Notes: generated from the sequence alone by a model not told the origin. Counted from the stretch's first letter, positions 26,883 through 36,338 are shown. The stretch: 64,000 nucleotides of DNA from Flavobacterium paronense (GCF_030409795.1 NZ_JAUFQN010000019.1:3100001-3164000); one strand, 5' to 3'. Program-made: numbers and translations.

Positions 26883-26895
26883 TAGGTTAGTTTAT

Positions 26896-26903
26896 TACTT
26901 TTG
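26896..26903 (+). promoter_or_regulatory. Candidate -7 element of kinase 2
   Basis: tacttttg matches TAnnTTTG exactly and lies 21 bp before the kinase start. The upstream -33 element is not convincing. Confidence 0.35.
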
Positions 26904-26924
26904 TTGAAATAATACCATTTCATA

Positions 26925-28970
26925 TTGAAAGTAAAGTACTTTATAATATTAATTTTATTTTTTGGTTGTACAAAAAAGAAAACGGAAGTAGGTTCTGAAA
27001 AATCTATTTCAGAAAGTGGGCTCTATTATTTTAATTTGTCAAAACAAGAAAAGTATTCTGACCAGCAAAGAATAAATTTTCTTAATAGAGCCTTCAGTTT
27101 AACTTCTAAACTCCAAAATAGTAAAGAAAGCAGAAATTTACTTTCCGATATAGTTTTTCAGTATTATGATTTTGAACTTAGCGATGGATTTAACAGTTCA
27201 TCAAAAGTATTACTCAAGAATTCACTTGCTGTTTTGGATAGTACAAATCTAGGGAAGGCATATAGAAGTAGAGCAACTTATTATAAAAACACTAATAACC
27301 TTGACAGTTCTTTCATTTACTTTTCAAAAGCCGAAAAGTTATATTTTAAATTAGATAAACAAAAAGAAATCTTAGCTAATGTTTATTTAAATAAAGGTGT
27401 AGTACAATGTATGGCCAGTGATTTTTTGGGTGCTGAGTTGTCACTTACGAGAGCATATTCAATTTATAAGGATTCAGATAATAAAAATAAACTTTACGGC
27501 ACTTTAAATCAGTTAGGATTGGTTTATAACGAACTAAAGGAGTATGAAAAAGCTGTCTTTTATCATGAAAAAGCACTTGAAACAGTTAGGAAATATAATT
27601 TACAAAATGAACAACATCAAGAAGCAGTTTGCTATAATAATTTAGGATATCTTTATATTAAGCAAAAAAAATATAAGGAAGCAATAACAAATTTCGAAGA
27701 AGCATTAAAGGACAAACAAATTCTAAAAGACGATCCAGACTTGTATTCACTTTTAATTGACAATCTAGCATACTCAAGGTTACAATCTTCAAATTACAAA
27801 GACCTCCCTAAATTGTTTTTTGACGCACTAGCGATTAGACAAAAATTTAATGATCCAACGGTAATAGTAGGAAGTAGTATTCATATCTCAGAATATTATC
27901 AAAAAATTGGGAATAATTTGTTGTCAATAAAATATTCCCAAGATGCTATAAAGGTAGCTAAGAAGTCTAAGATTCCAGGAAACGTAGTTCTAGCATTAAG
28001 ACAGGCTCAAGTTGTAGACACTAAAAATGCTTCTTTATATTCAAGAGATTATGTTAGAATCAGCGACAGTTTGCAAATTGTAGAAAGACAGTCTAAAGAC
28101 AGATTTAATCGCATTACCCTAGAAACAGATGAAATCATACAAGAAAATGATATCCTCGAAGACAGAAACAGAAAACTACTCTTAGGATTCACAATCACCT
28201 TTATTTTAGTTGGATTGTTATTTGTAGTGAGAGCGCAACGTGCCAGAACTCGTGAGTTATTATTTAAACAAGCCCAACAAAAAGCAAACGAGGAGATTTT
28301 TAACCTCATGATGTCGCAACAATCTATCATTGATGAAAGTCGAAACAAGGAAAAGAAGCGTTTGGCACAGGATCTTCACGATGGGGTTTTGGGAAGAATG
28401 TTTGGTCTGCGTTTAAACCTTGATAGTTTGAATTCGAGTACGGATCCCGACGCACCTCAAAAAAGGAATGAATTATTAAACGAATTAAAAACGATTGAAC
28501 AAGATATTCGTGAAATTTCACACGACTTGAATAGAGAGAAATTGGTTTTAATTAATAACTTTGTGTCAATCGTTCATAATTTATTAGAAGAACAAAAATC
28601 TTTACACCAAGCTGAGGTTACCTATAATATTGATACATCAATCAACTGGGATAAAATAGGTAATGCTATAAAAATCAACATGTACCGTATTTTACAGGAG
28701 GGATTGCAAAACATTAATAAATATGCCAATGCCAAAAATATTTCGGTAGAAATCAGTGGAAATTCAGAAAATGTTTTTCTAAAAATACAAGACGACGGAA
28801 TTGGTTTTGATGTAAACAAAAAAAGTAAAGGAATCGGAATGCAAAATATGATTTCAAGAACAAACGATTGTCAGGGAATTATTGATATTACCTCAAAAAA
28901 AGATAACGGAACCAGCATTGTAATTACCATACCAATAGAAACCAAACAACTAATAGAAGAACAAGCATGA
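26925..28970 (+). CDS. TPR-containing sensor histidine kinase (HisKA_3 type), kinase 2
   Basis: This 681-residue kinase has a lipoprotein signal (residues 1-15, IILILFFGC), TPR repeats over about 90-390, one membrane segment (about 420-440), the phosphoacceptor motif DLHDG with His485 and a HATPase_c domain (DDGIGFD, GIGMQNM). The only start that keeps the signal peptide is TTG at 26925: an in-frame stop lies 15 bp upstream and no ATG is available. Its end overlaps the regulator gene by 4 bp (ATGA), so kinase and regulator are translationally coupled and almost certainly form one two-component pair. Confidence 0.9.
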   Translation: MKVKYFIILILFFGCTKKKTEVGSEKSISESGLYYFNLSKQEKYSDQQRINFLNRAFSLTSKLQNSKESRNLLSDIVFQYYDFELSDGFNSSSKVLLKNSLAVLDSTNLGKAYRSRATYYKNTNNLDSSFIYFSKAEKLYFKLDKQKEILANVYLNKGVVQCMASDFLGAELSLTRAYSIYKDSDNKNKLYGTLNQLGLVYNELKEYEKAVFYHEKALETVRKYNLQNEQHQEAVCYNNLGYLYIKQKKYKEAITNFEEALKDKQILKDDPDLYSLLIDNLAYSRLQSSNYKDLPKLFFDALAIRQKFNDPTVIVGSSIHISEYYQKIGNNLLSIKYSQDAIKVAKKSKIPGNVVLALRQAQVVDTKNASLYSRDYVRISDSLQIVERQSKDRFNRITLETDEIIQENDILEDRNRKLLLGFTITFILVGLLFVVRAQRARTRELLFKQAQQKANEEIFNLMMSQQSIIDESRNKEKKRLAQDLHDGVLGRMFGLRLNLDSLNSSTDPDAPQKRNELLNELKTIEQDIREISHDLNREKLVLINNFVSIVHNLLEEQKSLHQAEVTYNIDTSINWDKIGNAIKINMYRILQEGLQNINKYANAKNISVEISGNSENVFLKIQDDGIGFDVNKKSKGIGMQNMISRTNDCQGIIDITSKKDNGTSIVITIPIETKQLIEEQA

Positions 28971-29632
28971 CAAAATCAATGAACATATTAATTGTAGACG
29001 ATCATCCTTTTATAATTCAGGCGTATAAAAATGCATTAGAAAAGTATAGCCAACAAGGATATGAGTTTGAAGTTACTCAGGCAAACAATTGTAAATCGGG
29101 ATATGAAAATATTGTTGAGTCAAAAAAACCTTTTGATGTAGCTTTTTTCGACATCAGTATGCCCGAATATGCCGAAAAAGGGATTTACTCAGGCGAAGAT
29201 TTAGCCTCTTTAATGAAAACTGAAATGCCTGGCTGTAAAGTCATACTTTTAACAATGCATACAGAATTACTTAAAATCAATAACATCATTAAAAATATTA
29301 ATCCAAACGGATTGATTATTAAAAATGACCTAACATTTGACGAATTGATTTTTGCTTTTGATAAAATCATTAACAATGAAAGTTACTATAGCCAAACGGT
29401 TATCAAATTAGTGGGTCAAGCCCAATACAATAATATAGAATTAGACGCTTTTGATAAGCAAATTTTGTTTCACTTATCAAAAGGAGTAAAAACTAAAGAT
29501 TTACCACAATATATTCCGCTTTCTCTTAGTGCCATTGAGAAACGTAAACTTAATATCAGAGAAATATTAGAAGTAAAAGGCGGAAGTGACATCGATTTAA
29601 TTAATGAAGCGAAGACAAAAGGTGTCATTTAA
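28967..29632 (+). CDS. NarL/LuxR-type response regulator, partner of kinase 2
   Basis: This 221-residue regulator has a receiver (IVDDHPFIIQAY at about 8-19, phosphoacceptor in VAFFDISMPEY at about 64, Lys in GLIIKNDL at about 120) and a C-terminal GerE-like helix-turn-helix (LSKGVKTKDLPQYIPLSLSA, about 169-188). The ATG at 28967 overlaps the kinase stop; the second ATG at 28979 is an alternative. It resembles the regulator at 19590, so the two systems are paralogous and could cross-talk. Confidence 0.9.
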   Translation: MTKSMNILIVDDHPFIIQAYKNALEKYSQQGYEFEVTQANNCKSGYENIVESKKPFDVAFFDISMPEYAEKGIYSGEDLASLMKTEMPGCKVILLTMHTELLKINNIIKNINPNGLIIKNDLTFDELIFAFDKIINNESYYSQTVIKLVGQAQYNNIELDAFDKQILFHLSKGVKTKDLPQYIPLSLSAIEKRKLNIREILEVKGGSDIDLINEAKTKGVI

Positions 29633-29755
29633 CGATTATGCGGGAAACCGTAACAAGGTTTTTGTTTACTTAGTGTAACTTAGCAATGATTTTAGGGTTA
29701 CCTGTAGACTAGAGTAGTAAAACTCAAAAAACTACTTAATTTACAATTTAGGGGG

Positions 29756-29785
29756 AAAGCGATACTGTAAGGTATCGCTTTTTTT
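29756..29785. terminator. Bidirectional terminator between regulator and thiL
   Basis: aaagcgatac (29756-29765) and gtatcgcttt (29772-29781) form a 10-bp perfect stem with T-runs. Confidence 0.85.
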
Positions 29786-29791
29786 AAGAAA

Positions 29792-30841
29792 TTATTCTTC
29801 TCTTATGGCATCCCAACCACGAGCTTTTAAAGGGATTTTGGTATTGGCTCTCGTAATTAAATGAATGCCCTCACTTTCTTGAGTTAAATGGCCGATTACA
29901 GTAAAATTTGGATTGGCTTTTATTTTATCGAAATCTTCTAAAGCAATAGTAAACAACAATTCGTAATCTTCGCCACCATTAATGGCAACAGTTGTCGAAT
30001 CTATATTAAATTCTTCGCAAACATTTATAAACTGTGGATCTACCGGAATTTTTTCCTCATATAAATTACAACCTACTTTTGATTGCTTGCAAATATGAAT
30101 AATTTCCGAAGACAATCCATCCGAAATATCAATCATAGATGTTGGTTTTACTTCTAATTTTGACAATAAATCTCTAATATCATGACGCGCTTCTGGTCTT
30201 AATTGACGCTCGATTAAATAAGTATAAGCATCCAAATCGGGCTGGTTATTTGGGTTTACCTGAAACACTTGTTTTTCACGTTCCAAAACTTGTAATCCCA
30301 TGTAGGCCGAACCTAAATCGCCAGTAACAACCAATAAATCACCATTATTTGCTCCATTTCTATAAATAATATCTTCCTCGTTTGCTTCTCCAATAGCAGT
30401 TATAGAAATAATCAAACCTTTTTGTGATGATGTTGTATCGCCACCAATAACGTCAACATTATAAAATTTAGCTGCATGGGCAATTCCGTCAAACAACTCC
30501 TCTAAAGCTTCCAGCGGAAAACGATTTGAAACTGCAACTGAAACAGTTATCTGAGTTGGCTTCGCATTCATCGCACAAATATCAGACACATTTACAACAA
30601 CAGCTTTGTAACCTAAATGACGCAACGGCATATAGGACAAATCAAAATGCACACCTTCAATTAATAAATCGGTAGAAACAATAACTTTCTTGTCCTTAAA
30701 ATCCAAAACAGCAGCATCATCGCCAATACTTTTTATAGTTGATGGTTGTTTTACATCAAAGTTTTTCGTCAAATGGTCAATCAGTCCAAATTCACCCAAT
30801 TGTGAAAGCGATGTTCGTTGCGGAGATTTATCTTCAAGCAT
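29792..30841 (-). CDS. thiL: Thiamine-phosphate kinase
   Basis: This 349-residue PurM-like ATP enzyme phosphorylates thiamine monophosphate to the active diphosphate. It shows the N-terminal GDDAAVLDF, STDLLIEGVHFDL, GGDTTSS and a C-terminal ISDGLSSEI segment with NGGEDYELLF, all typical of ThiL. The length fits the family. It lies downstream of lepA on the minus strand, separated by a terminator, and stands alone. Confidence 0.95.
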   Translation of the reverse strand: MLEDKSPQRTSLSQLGEFGLIDHLTKNFDVKQPSTIKSIGDDAAVLDFKDKKVIVSTDLLIEGVHFDLSYMPLRHLGYKAVVVNVSDICAMNAKPTQITVSVAVSNRFPLEALEELFDGIAHAAKFYNVDVIGGDTTSSQKGLIISITAIGEANEEDIIYRNGANNGDLLVVTGDLGSAYMGLQVLEREKQVFQVNPNNQPDLDAYTYLIERQLRPEARHDIRDLLSKLEVKPTSMIDISDGLSSEIIHICKQSKVGCNLYEEKIPVDPQFINVCEEFNIDSTTVAINGGEDYELLFTIALEDFDKIKANPNFTVIGHLTQESEGIHLITRANTKIPLKARGWDAIREE

Positions 30842-30884
30842 TTTTTTAAAATTAAGACTGTAAAGTTACTGCTTTAATACTAAA

Positions 30885-30916
30885 CAAAAAACCCAATAAC
30901 TTTCGATATTGGGTAT
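30885..30916 (-). terminator. Terminator of lepA
   Basis: On the minus strand acccaata pairs with tattgggt, and a run of T follows. Confidence 0.75.
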
Positions 30917-30954
30917 GTCTATCATCTATTAGTCTCTTATCTTTTCGTCTAATC

Positions 30955-32751
30955 TTAATCATTCAATTTCAAAACAGCCATAAAAGCTTCCTGCGGAATT
31001 TCAACATTTCCTACCAAACGCATTCTTTTCTTTCCTTTTTTCTGTTTTTCCAGCAATTTACGCTTACGTGAAATATCGCCACCATAACATTTGGCGGTAA
31101 CGTCTTTTCTCAAGGCTTTTATCGTTTCACGTGCAATGATTTTAGCACCAATAGCAGCCTGAATCGGAATATCAAACTGTTGTCTTGGAATTAATTCACG
31201 TAATTTTTCGGTCATTTTCTTTCCAATATGATAGGCGTTACTCTCATGAATCAATGCTGAAAGCGCATCCACAGGTTGAGAATTTAGTAAAACATCAAGC
31301 TTCACCAATTTAGAAGTTCGCATTCCTATTGGAGAATAATCAAATGATGCATATCCTTTAGAAACGGTCTTTAATCTATCATAAAAATCAAATACAATCT
31401 CTGCTAAAGGCATGTCAAAACTCAATTCTACACGTTCTGTGGTCAAATACGTTTGATGGGTTATAACCCCGCGTTTTTCGATACACAAACTCATTACATT
31501 TCCAACAAAATCAGACTTAGTAATTATTGTAGCTTTAATAAATGGTTCTTCTACACGATCCAAACGTGATGGTTCTGGCAAATCAGATGGATTGTTAACT
31601 ACAAACGGAGTTTCAGGATCCTTTTTAGTGTAAGCCAAATACGAAACGTTGGGAACAGTTGTAATTACCGTCATATCATATTCTCGCTCCAAACGCTCTT
31701 GTATGATTTCTAAATGCAGCATCCCTAAAAACCCGCAACGAAAACCAAAGCCTAAAGCGGCAGAGCTTTCTGGAGCAAATACCAAAGAAGCATCGTTCAG
31801 TTGCAATTTTTCCATCGAAGCACGCAAATCTTCGTAATCTTCTGTGTCAACAGGATAAATTCCGGCGAAAACCATTGGTTTTACATCTTCAAAACCCGTA
31901 ATCATATTGGTTGTTGGCGTTTTGGCATCCGTTAAGGTATCACCAACTTTTACTTCTTTCGCTTCTTTAATTCCGGAAATCAAATACCCAACATCGCCAG
32001 TAGAAATTACGTCTTTAGGGACTTGATTTAACTTTAAAGTTCCTACTTCATCGGCAAAATATTCATTGCCAGTCGCCATAAATTTGATTTTTTGCCCTTT
32101 TCTGATTTCTCCATTTTTTACACGGAAAATAACTTCAATGCCACGAAACGGATTGTAATGTGAATCGAAAATCAGTGCCTGTAATGGTTCGTCTTTTATA
32201 CCTTTTGGTGGCGGAATTTTTTCAATTATAGCAGCCAGAATATTCTCCACACCAAAACCGGTTTTACCCGAAGCATGAATGATATCTTCTAGTTTGCAGC
32301 CTAATAAATCAATAATATCGTCGCTAACTTCTTCCGGATTAGCACTTGGTAAATCTACTTTATTCAACACCGGAATAATTTCCAAGTCGTTTTCTAAAGC
32401 CAAATATAAATTAGAAATCGTCTGAGCTTGGATACTCTGAGCGGCATCAACAATCAATAAAGCACCTTCACAAGCAGCAATCGAACGCGAAACTTCATAA
32501 GAAAAATCAACGTGTCCCGGAGTATCGATAAGATTCAGAATATAATCTTCGCCTTTGTATTTATATTCCATTTGGATGGCGTGACTTTTTATGGTAATTC
32601 CACGCTCACGTTCCAAATCCATATTGTCTAGCAGTTGTGCTTTTTCTTCACGAGCGGTAACGGTTTGTGTGGCACCAAGAAGTCTATCGGCAAGTGTGCT
32701 CTTTCCGTGATCAATGTGTGCAATTATGCAAAAATTTCTAATATGCTTCAT
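30955..32751 (-). CDS. lepA: Elongation factor 4 (back-translocase)
   Basis: This 598-residue GTPase, LepA/EF4, acts on stalled or mis-translocated ribosomes. Conserved G-domain motifs are near the start: [34 protein letters not shown] and NKVDLP. The C-terminal LepA-specific region ([20 protein letters not shown]) is present. The frame is open far upstream to 33069 (704 residues), but [17 protein letters not shown] at 32751 is the family start and gives the usual length. It is divergent from dusB. Confidence 0.97.
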   Translation of the reverse strand: MKHIRNFCIIAHIDHGKSTLADRLLGATQTVTAREEKAQLLDNMDLERERGITIKSHAIQMEYKYKGEDYILNLIDTPGHVDFSYEVSRSIAACEGALLIVDAAQSIQAQTISNLYLALENDLEIIPVLNKVDLPSANPEEVSDDIIDLLGCKLEDIIHASGKTGFGVENILAAIIEKIPPPKGIKDEPLQALIFDSHYNPFRGIEVIFRVKNGEIRKGQKIKFMATGNEYFADEVGTLKLNQVPKDVISTGDVGYLISGIKEAKEVKVGDTLTDAKTPTTNMITGFEDVKPMVFAGIYPVDTEDYEDLRASMEKLQLNDASLVFAPESSAALGFGFRCGFLGMLHLEIIQERLEREYDMTVITTVPNVSYLAYTKKDPETPFVVNNPSDLPEPSRLDRVEEPFIKATIITKSDFVGNVMSLCIEKRGVITHQTYLTTERVELSFDMPLAEIVFDFYDRLKTVSKGYASFDYSPIGMRTSKLVKLDVLLNSQPVDALSALIHESNAYHIGKKMTEKLRELIPRQQFDIPIQAAIGAKIIARETIKALRKDVTAKCYGGDISRKRKLLEKQKKGKKRMRLVGNVEIPQEAFMAVLKLND

Positions 32752-32827
32752 CTTAGTAAATGGGTCAGTTTTGGGTAAAATGCTACCGCACTTAATCGGC
32801 AAATATAGCTCAAAGTTTTGGATTTTT

Positions 32828-32860
32828 AAACCTGACAGGTTTTCAAAACCTGTCAGGTTT
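32828..32860. repeat. Perfect 16-bp inverted repeat in the lepA-dusB gap
   Basis: aaacctgacaggtttt (32828-32843) and aaaacctgtcaggttt (32845-32860) are perfect reverse complements one base apart. Each arm contains the shorter palindrome cctgacagg. It may be an operator or an interspersed repeat. Confidence 0.8.
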
Positions 32861-32896
32861 AAAAAAAACAGTATTTTTGCAGAAAAATATCCAATC

Positions 32897-33889
32897 ATGC
32901 CAAAAATAGGCAACATAGAATTACCTGATTTTCCACTATTACTTGCGCCTATGGAAGACGTGAGTGATCCGCCATTTCGTAGATTGTGCAAATTGCATGG
33001 TGCTGATTTGATGTACTCGGAATTTATCTCTTCCGAAGGCTTAATTCGCGATGCGATAAAAAGCCGCATGAAGTTGGATATCTTTGATTACGAGAGACCA
33101 GTTGGAATTCAAATTTTTGGTGGTGACGAAGAAGCCATGGAAATGTCATCCAGGATTGTAGATGCTGTTCGTCCTGATTTGGTAGATATTAATTTTGGAT
33201 GTCCTGTAAAAAAAGTAGTCTGCAAAGGTGCTGGAGCCGGAGTTTTAAAAGATGTCGATTTGATGGTACGTTTGACAAAAGCTGTGATTAAAGGAACCAA
33301 TCTTCCAGTAACAGTAAAAACGAGATTAGGTTGGGATGAAAGTTCTATCAATATTGATGAAGTTGCTGAAAGATTGCAGGATATTGGTGTGCAAGCTTTA
33401 ACAGTTCATGCCAGAACACGTGCGCAAATGTATAAAGGAAGTGCTGATTGGTCGCATATTGCCCGAGTGAAAAGCAATCCTCGAATTACAATGCCAATTT
33501 TCGGAAATGGCGATATAGATTCTCCCGAAAAAGCATTGGAATACAAAAATAAATACGGCTTAGATGGAATGATGATTGGTCGCGCTGCGATTGGTTATCC
33601 GTGGATATTTAACGAAATCAAACATTACTTCAAAACCGGAGAACATTTGGCGCAACCTACAATGGCTGACCGAATCGAAGCTGCCCGAAATCACTTAACC
33701 TGGTCAATGGATTGGAAAGGGGAACGCATCGGAATTGTAGAAATGCGTCGTCATTACACCAATTACTTTAAAGGGGTTTCCAACTTCAAAGAACACCGAT
33801 TAAAATTAGTTACTCTTGAATCAGCTGAAAGTTTGTTCAAAGCTTTGGATGAAATAGAAGAAGTGTTTGCTAATTATCAGTTTGTTTAA
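32897..33889 (+). CDS. dusB: tRNA-dihydrouridine synthase, DusB type
   Basis: This 330-residue flavoenzyme reduces uridine to dihydrouridine in tRNA D-loops. It shows the FMN-binding start [26 protein letters not shown], the GAGAGVL stretch, [24 protein letters not shown] and FGNGDID. The frame is open upstream to 32714 across the lepA start, but [19 protein letters not shown] at 32897 is the natural start. It overlaps the convergent permease gene by 4 bp. Confidence 0.95.
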   Translation: MPKIGNIELPDFPLLLAPMEDVSDPPFRRLCKLHGADLMYSEFISSEGLIRDAIKSRMKLDIFDYERPVGIQIFGGDEEAMEMSSRIVDAVRPDLVDINFGCPVKKVVCKGAGAGVLKDVDLMVRLTKAVIKGTNLPVTVKTRLGWDESSINIDEVAERLQDIGVQALTVHARTRAQMYKGSADWSHIARVKSNPRITMPIFGNGDIDSPEKALEYKNKYGLDGMMIGRAAIGYPWIFNEIKHYFKTGEHLAQPTMADRIEAARNHLTWSMDWKGERIGIVEMRRHYTNYFKGVSNFKEHRLKLVTLESAESLFKALDEIEEVFANYQFV

Positions 33890-35085
33890 TCCAATAGTTT
33901 TTTTGTCACTCGACTGCTCGCAATCCAACTTGAAATAAAACCAAGCGCGACAATAGTTCCGAAAACAATCAACACATTCTGAATCGTGAAGACCACAGGA
34001 TAAGCCAAGGTTTCGGTAATCATGACTAATTTGAAATGTTGTTGAATCAGTACTATAATTATCCCCAAAACCAATCCAACAATTCCGCCAATAATTGTAA
34101 GCAAACTACCTTGAAGCAGGAATATTTTCTTTAAATCTTTGATTTCAGAACCCAGATTGAAAAGCGTTTTCAGGTTGTTTTTCTTATCCAAAATCATCAT
34201 GATTAAAGCGCCAATTAAATTGAATAATGCAATAATAATTACAAGTGTGAAGATAAGATAAACCGCAATATTCTCCGTATTCAACATCTTGTATAATGTT
34301 GCATTTAGTTGCGCTCTGTTTTTTACGGCTACTTTATTTTGGAAAACAGCATTGATTTTTTCTGTTATTTCAGCTTCGTTAGCATTTGGCATCATTTTAA
34401 TTTCAACACCCGAAATTTCGTTCGGTTTATATTCTAATAATTCCTGCGCTAGTGTCAAATCTGCAAACACATATTTAGAATCTAAATCTTCACTTATGGC
34501 ATAAATCCCAACCGGAATCAGAACAGATTTGTTAAATGCTTCAGCTTCACTTTCAATTACCGCTTTGCCTTTTCGAGGCACATAAACTTCAAAAGCATTG
34601 TTAAAATCAAAAAGCCCAAGTGATAATTTTTGTGTGATTCCATAACCTACAACCACTTCGGCGGTTTTATATCGAAGCCATTTTCCGTTAAAAAGATTTT
34701 TGGAAACAGTATTGATTTTAGTGTAATTGACGTCAACACCTTTTAAATAAGTCACTTGTTCTTTTCCGTCAAAAAAGAATAGCACGCGGTCTTCCACTAT
34801 TTTACTGAAGGAAGCAACACCTTCAATAGCAGCAATTTCTTTTTCTTGTTTTGGAGAAATAAAGAATGTTTTCCCTTGAATTGGATTAACTTTTAAATCG
34901 GGATCAATAGTATTGGAAAAAGATAAACTGAAATCACGCAAGCCACTAAAAACAGAAAGGACAACAAACAAAGCGAGCGTTCCAACAATAATTCCCATCG
35001 ATGCAATGCCGGTAATAATATTGATAGCATTGTTTTTACTTTTGCTAAAAAGATATCGTTTGGCTATGTATAGCGAGAATTTCAA
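33886..35085 (-). CDS. FtsX/LolE-like ABC transporter permease
   Basis: This 399-residue membrane protein begins with one membrane segment (about 20-45, IITGIASMGIIVGTLALFVVL), then a large periplasmic MacB-like domain, and three segments near the C-terminus (about 275-300, 325-350, 365-385). This is the layout of LolC/LolE or MacB-type permeases. No ATPase gene is next to it. It follows rbfA by 1 bp on the minus strand, so the two are cotranscribed. The substrate is unknown; lipoprotein release is the best family-based guess. Confidence 0.88.
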   Translation of the reverse strand: MKFSLYIAKRYLFSKSKNNAINIITGIASMGIIVGTLALFVVLSVFSGLRDFSLSFSNTIDPDLKVNPIQGKTFFISPKQEKEIAAIEGVASFSKIVEDRVLFFFDGKEQVTYLKGVDVNYTKINTVSKNLFNGKWLRYKTAEVVVGYGITQKLSLGLFDFNNAFEVYVPRKGKAVIESEAEAFNKSVLIPVGIYAISEDLDSKYVFADLTLAQELLEYKPNEISGVEIKMMPNANEAEITEKINAVFQNKVAVKNRAQLNATLYKMLNTENIAVYLIFTLVIIIALFNLIGALIMMILDKKNNLKTLFNLGSEIKDLKKIFLLQGSLLTIIGGIVGLVLGIIIVLIQQHFKLVMITETLAYPVVFTIQNVLIVFGTIVALGFISSWIASSRVTKKLLD

Positions 35086-35086
35086 T

Positions 35087-35479
35087 TTAAAATTTCTTGC
35101 GTTTTTCTAAAAGGTCACGGTTTTCAATAGGATTTTCTTTTCCAGACAATGCATTGTCAATCTTTTCGATATAATCCAACGAGTCGTCAATATAAAAAGA
35201 AAGATTAGGCACTTTTCGCAATTGCAATTTTACACGTTGCGATAAATCATGCTTAATCAAAGGAGCATTGGTTTTTATAGCTTCAAGTAAATCCTTTGCT
35301 TTATCTTGTGGGAAAACGCTCAAGTATACTTTGGCAATAGATAAATCAGTAGTTACGATTACTTTAGAAACCGAAATCACTAAGTTCGAAATTCCATTTT
35401 TACGTATCTCACCTTGTAAAATATCTACTAAATCCTTTTGCAATACACTGCCAATTTTCTTTTGTCTATTCGTTTCCAT
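35087..35479 (-). CDS. rbfA: Ribosome-binding factor A
   Basis: This 130-residue protein binds 30S ribosome precursors during maturation. It shows the family pattern METNRQKKIGSVLQKDLVDI, VISVSKVIVTTDLSIAKVYLSVFP and a LRKVPNLSFYIDDSLDY C-terminal end. The frame is open upstream to 35545, but METNRQKK at 35479 is the usual start, and the extra stretch covers a repeat element. It is the first gene of rbfA-permease. Confidence 0.93.
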   Translation of the reverse strand: METNRQKKIGSVLQKDLVDILQGEIRKNGISNLVISVSKVIVTTDLSIAKVYLSVFPQDKAKDLLEAIKTNAPLIKHDLSQRVKLQLRKVPNLSFYIDDSLDYIEKIDNALSGKENPIENRDLLEKRKKF

Positions 35480-35502
35480 GGCGCAAAAATACACAAAATT
35501 TG

Positions 35503-35525
35503 TCATCCTGAGCGCAGTCGAAGGG
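35503..35525. repeat. Interspersed repeat fragment tcatcctgagcgcagtcgaa
   Basis: It looks like the short element of the form tcatcctgagcgcagtcgaagg that is common between genes in Bacteroidota. The identification is from memory of such repeats. It is 35 bp from a second repeat type. Confidence 0.5.
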
Positions 35526-35562
35526 AGAAGCGAAAGTTTTGGCATTATCAGTTCTCCATTTT

Positions 35563-35636
35563 CCCGCTTTCCGTTACAATATCTTTGTCAAAGTCCAAAA
35601 CTTTGACAAAGATGATTTTCACTACAATCGGGGCTA
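35563..35636 (-). repeat. tagccccgattg...cggaaagcggg element, copy A
   Basis: On the minus strand it begins with tagccccgattg (35636 to 35625) and ends with cggaaagcggg (35573 to 35563). The middle holds a perfect 13-bp inverted repeat: atctttgtcaaag (35581-35593) and ctttgacaaagat (35601-35613). The same boundaries occur in the other orientation at 53749-53790. Confidence 0.8.
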
Positions 35637-35705
35637 AAAGAAAAACTATAGCTACTTTGCCAACTTTCAGAAAACTTTCCGAACTTTGTAGTTAAACAAC
35701 AAATC

Positions 35706-36107
35706 ATGCGTAAAATTGAACACATCGGAATTGCAGTCAACAATCTGCAAACCTCAAATTTACTTTTCGAAAAACTATTTGGCAATCCACCCTATAAACA
35801 GGAAGAAGTTGTAAGCCAAGGCGTAAAAACATCCTTTTTCTTAAACGGGCCAAATAAAATAGAGCTATTGGAAGCTACAAATCCGGAAAGTCCGATTGCT
35901 AAATTTCTGGAAAAGAAAGGCGAAGGCATTCATCACATCGCCTTTGATGTAGAAAATATAATAGAAGAAATCGAACGTTTAAAAAAAGAAGGCTTTATTG
36001 TTTTGAATGAGATACCTAAAAAAGGAGCCGATAATAAACTAGTTGCTTTTTTACATCCAAAAGGAACAAATGGCGTTCTGATTGAACTTTGTCAAGAAAT
36101 CCGATAG
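35706..36107 (+). CDS. mce: Methylmalonyl-CoA epimerase
   Basis: This 133-residue VOC-superfamily enzyme interconverts the (R) and (S) forms of methylmalonyl-CoA. It has MRKIEHIGIAVNNLQTS (metal-binding His), a VVSQGVKTSFF core, GEGIHHIAFDVENI (second metal site) and a C-terminal LHPKGTNGVLIEL with the Glu ligand. The length matches the family. It stands alone, upstream of the tRNA gene. Confidence 0.95.
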   Translation: MRKIEHIGIAVNNLQTSNLLFEKLFGNPPYKQEEVVSQGVKTSFFLNGPNKIELLEATNPESPIAKFLEKKGEGIHHIAFDVENIIEEIERLKKEGFIVLNEIPKKGADNKLVAFLHPKGTNGVLIELCQEIR

Positions 36108-36159
36108 AAATAGTTGCAACGAAAAAAAAATAGTAGTAATATTGCAACCGCTTTAAGCG

Positions 36160-36233
36160 GGTCCTATAGCTCAGTTGGTTAGAGCACCTGACTCATAATC
36201 AGGTGGTCCTTGGTTCGAGCCCAAGTGGGACCA
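36160..36233 (+). tRNA. tRNA with CAT anticodon (Met, possibly Ile2)
   Basis: The cloverleaf is complete: acceptor GGTCCTA/TGGGACC, D-arm GCTC...GAGC, anticodon stem CCTGA with loop ctcataa and TCAGG, T-arm CTTGG/CCAAG around TTCGAGC, discriminator A. The CCA end is not encoded. The C4-G69 and C5-G68 pairs are those that mark tRNA-Ile2 (lysidine) in E. coli, while elongator tRNA-Met there has U-A and A-U at these positions. The identity as Met or Ile2 is therefore open. Confidence 0.95.
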
Positions 36234-36242
36234 CATTAAATC

Positions 36243-36278
36243 AAGCCTTTACAGAACTGTAGAGGCTTTTGTTTTTTA
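36243..36278 (+). terminator. Terminator after the tRNA
   Basis: aagcctttacag (36243-36254) pairs with ctgtagaggctt (one G-U), followed by ttgttttttag. Confidence 0.8.
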
Positions 36279-36338
36279 GAGCATAAGATTTGTATTCTAT
36301 AACCGTTCTATGCTTACAAAGTTTAAATTTTGATTAAC

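Noticed and set aside
32751..33069. N-terminal extension of lepA and the matching upstream extension of dusB (32714-32896)
   Set aside because: Both are open by chance across the divergent promoter region and the inverted repeat; family starts at 32751 and 32897 give normal lengths.
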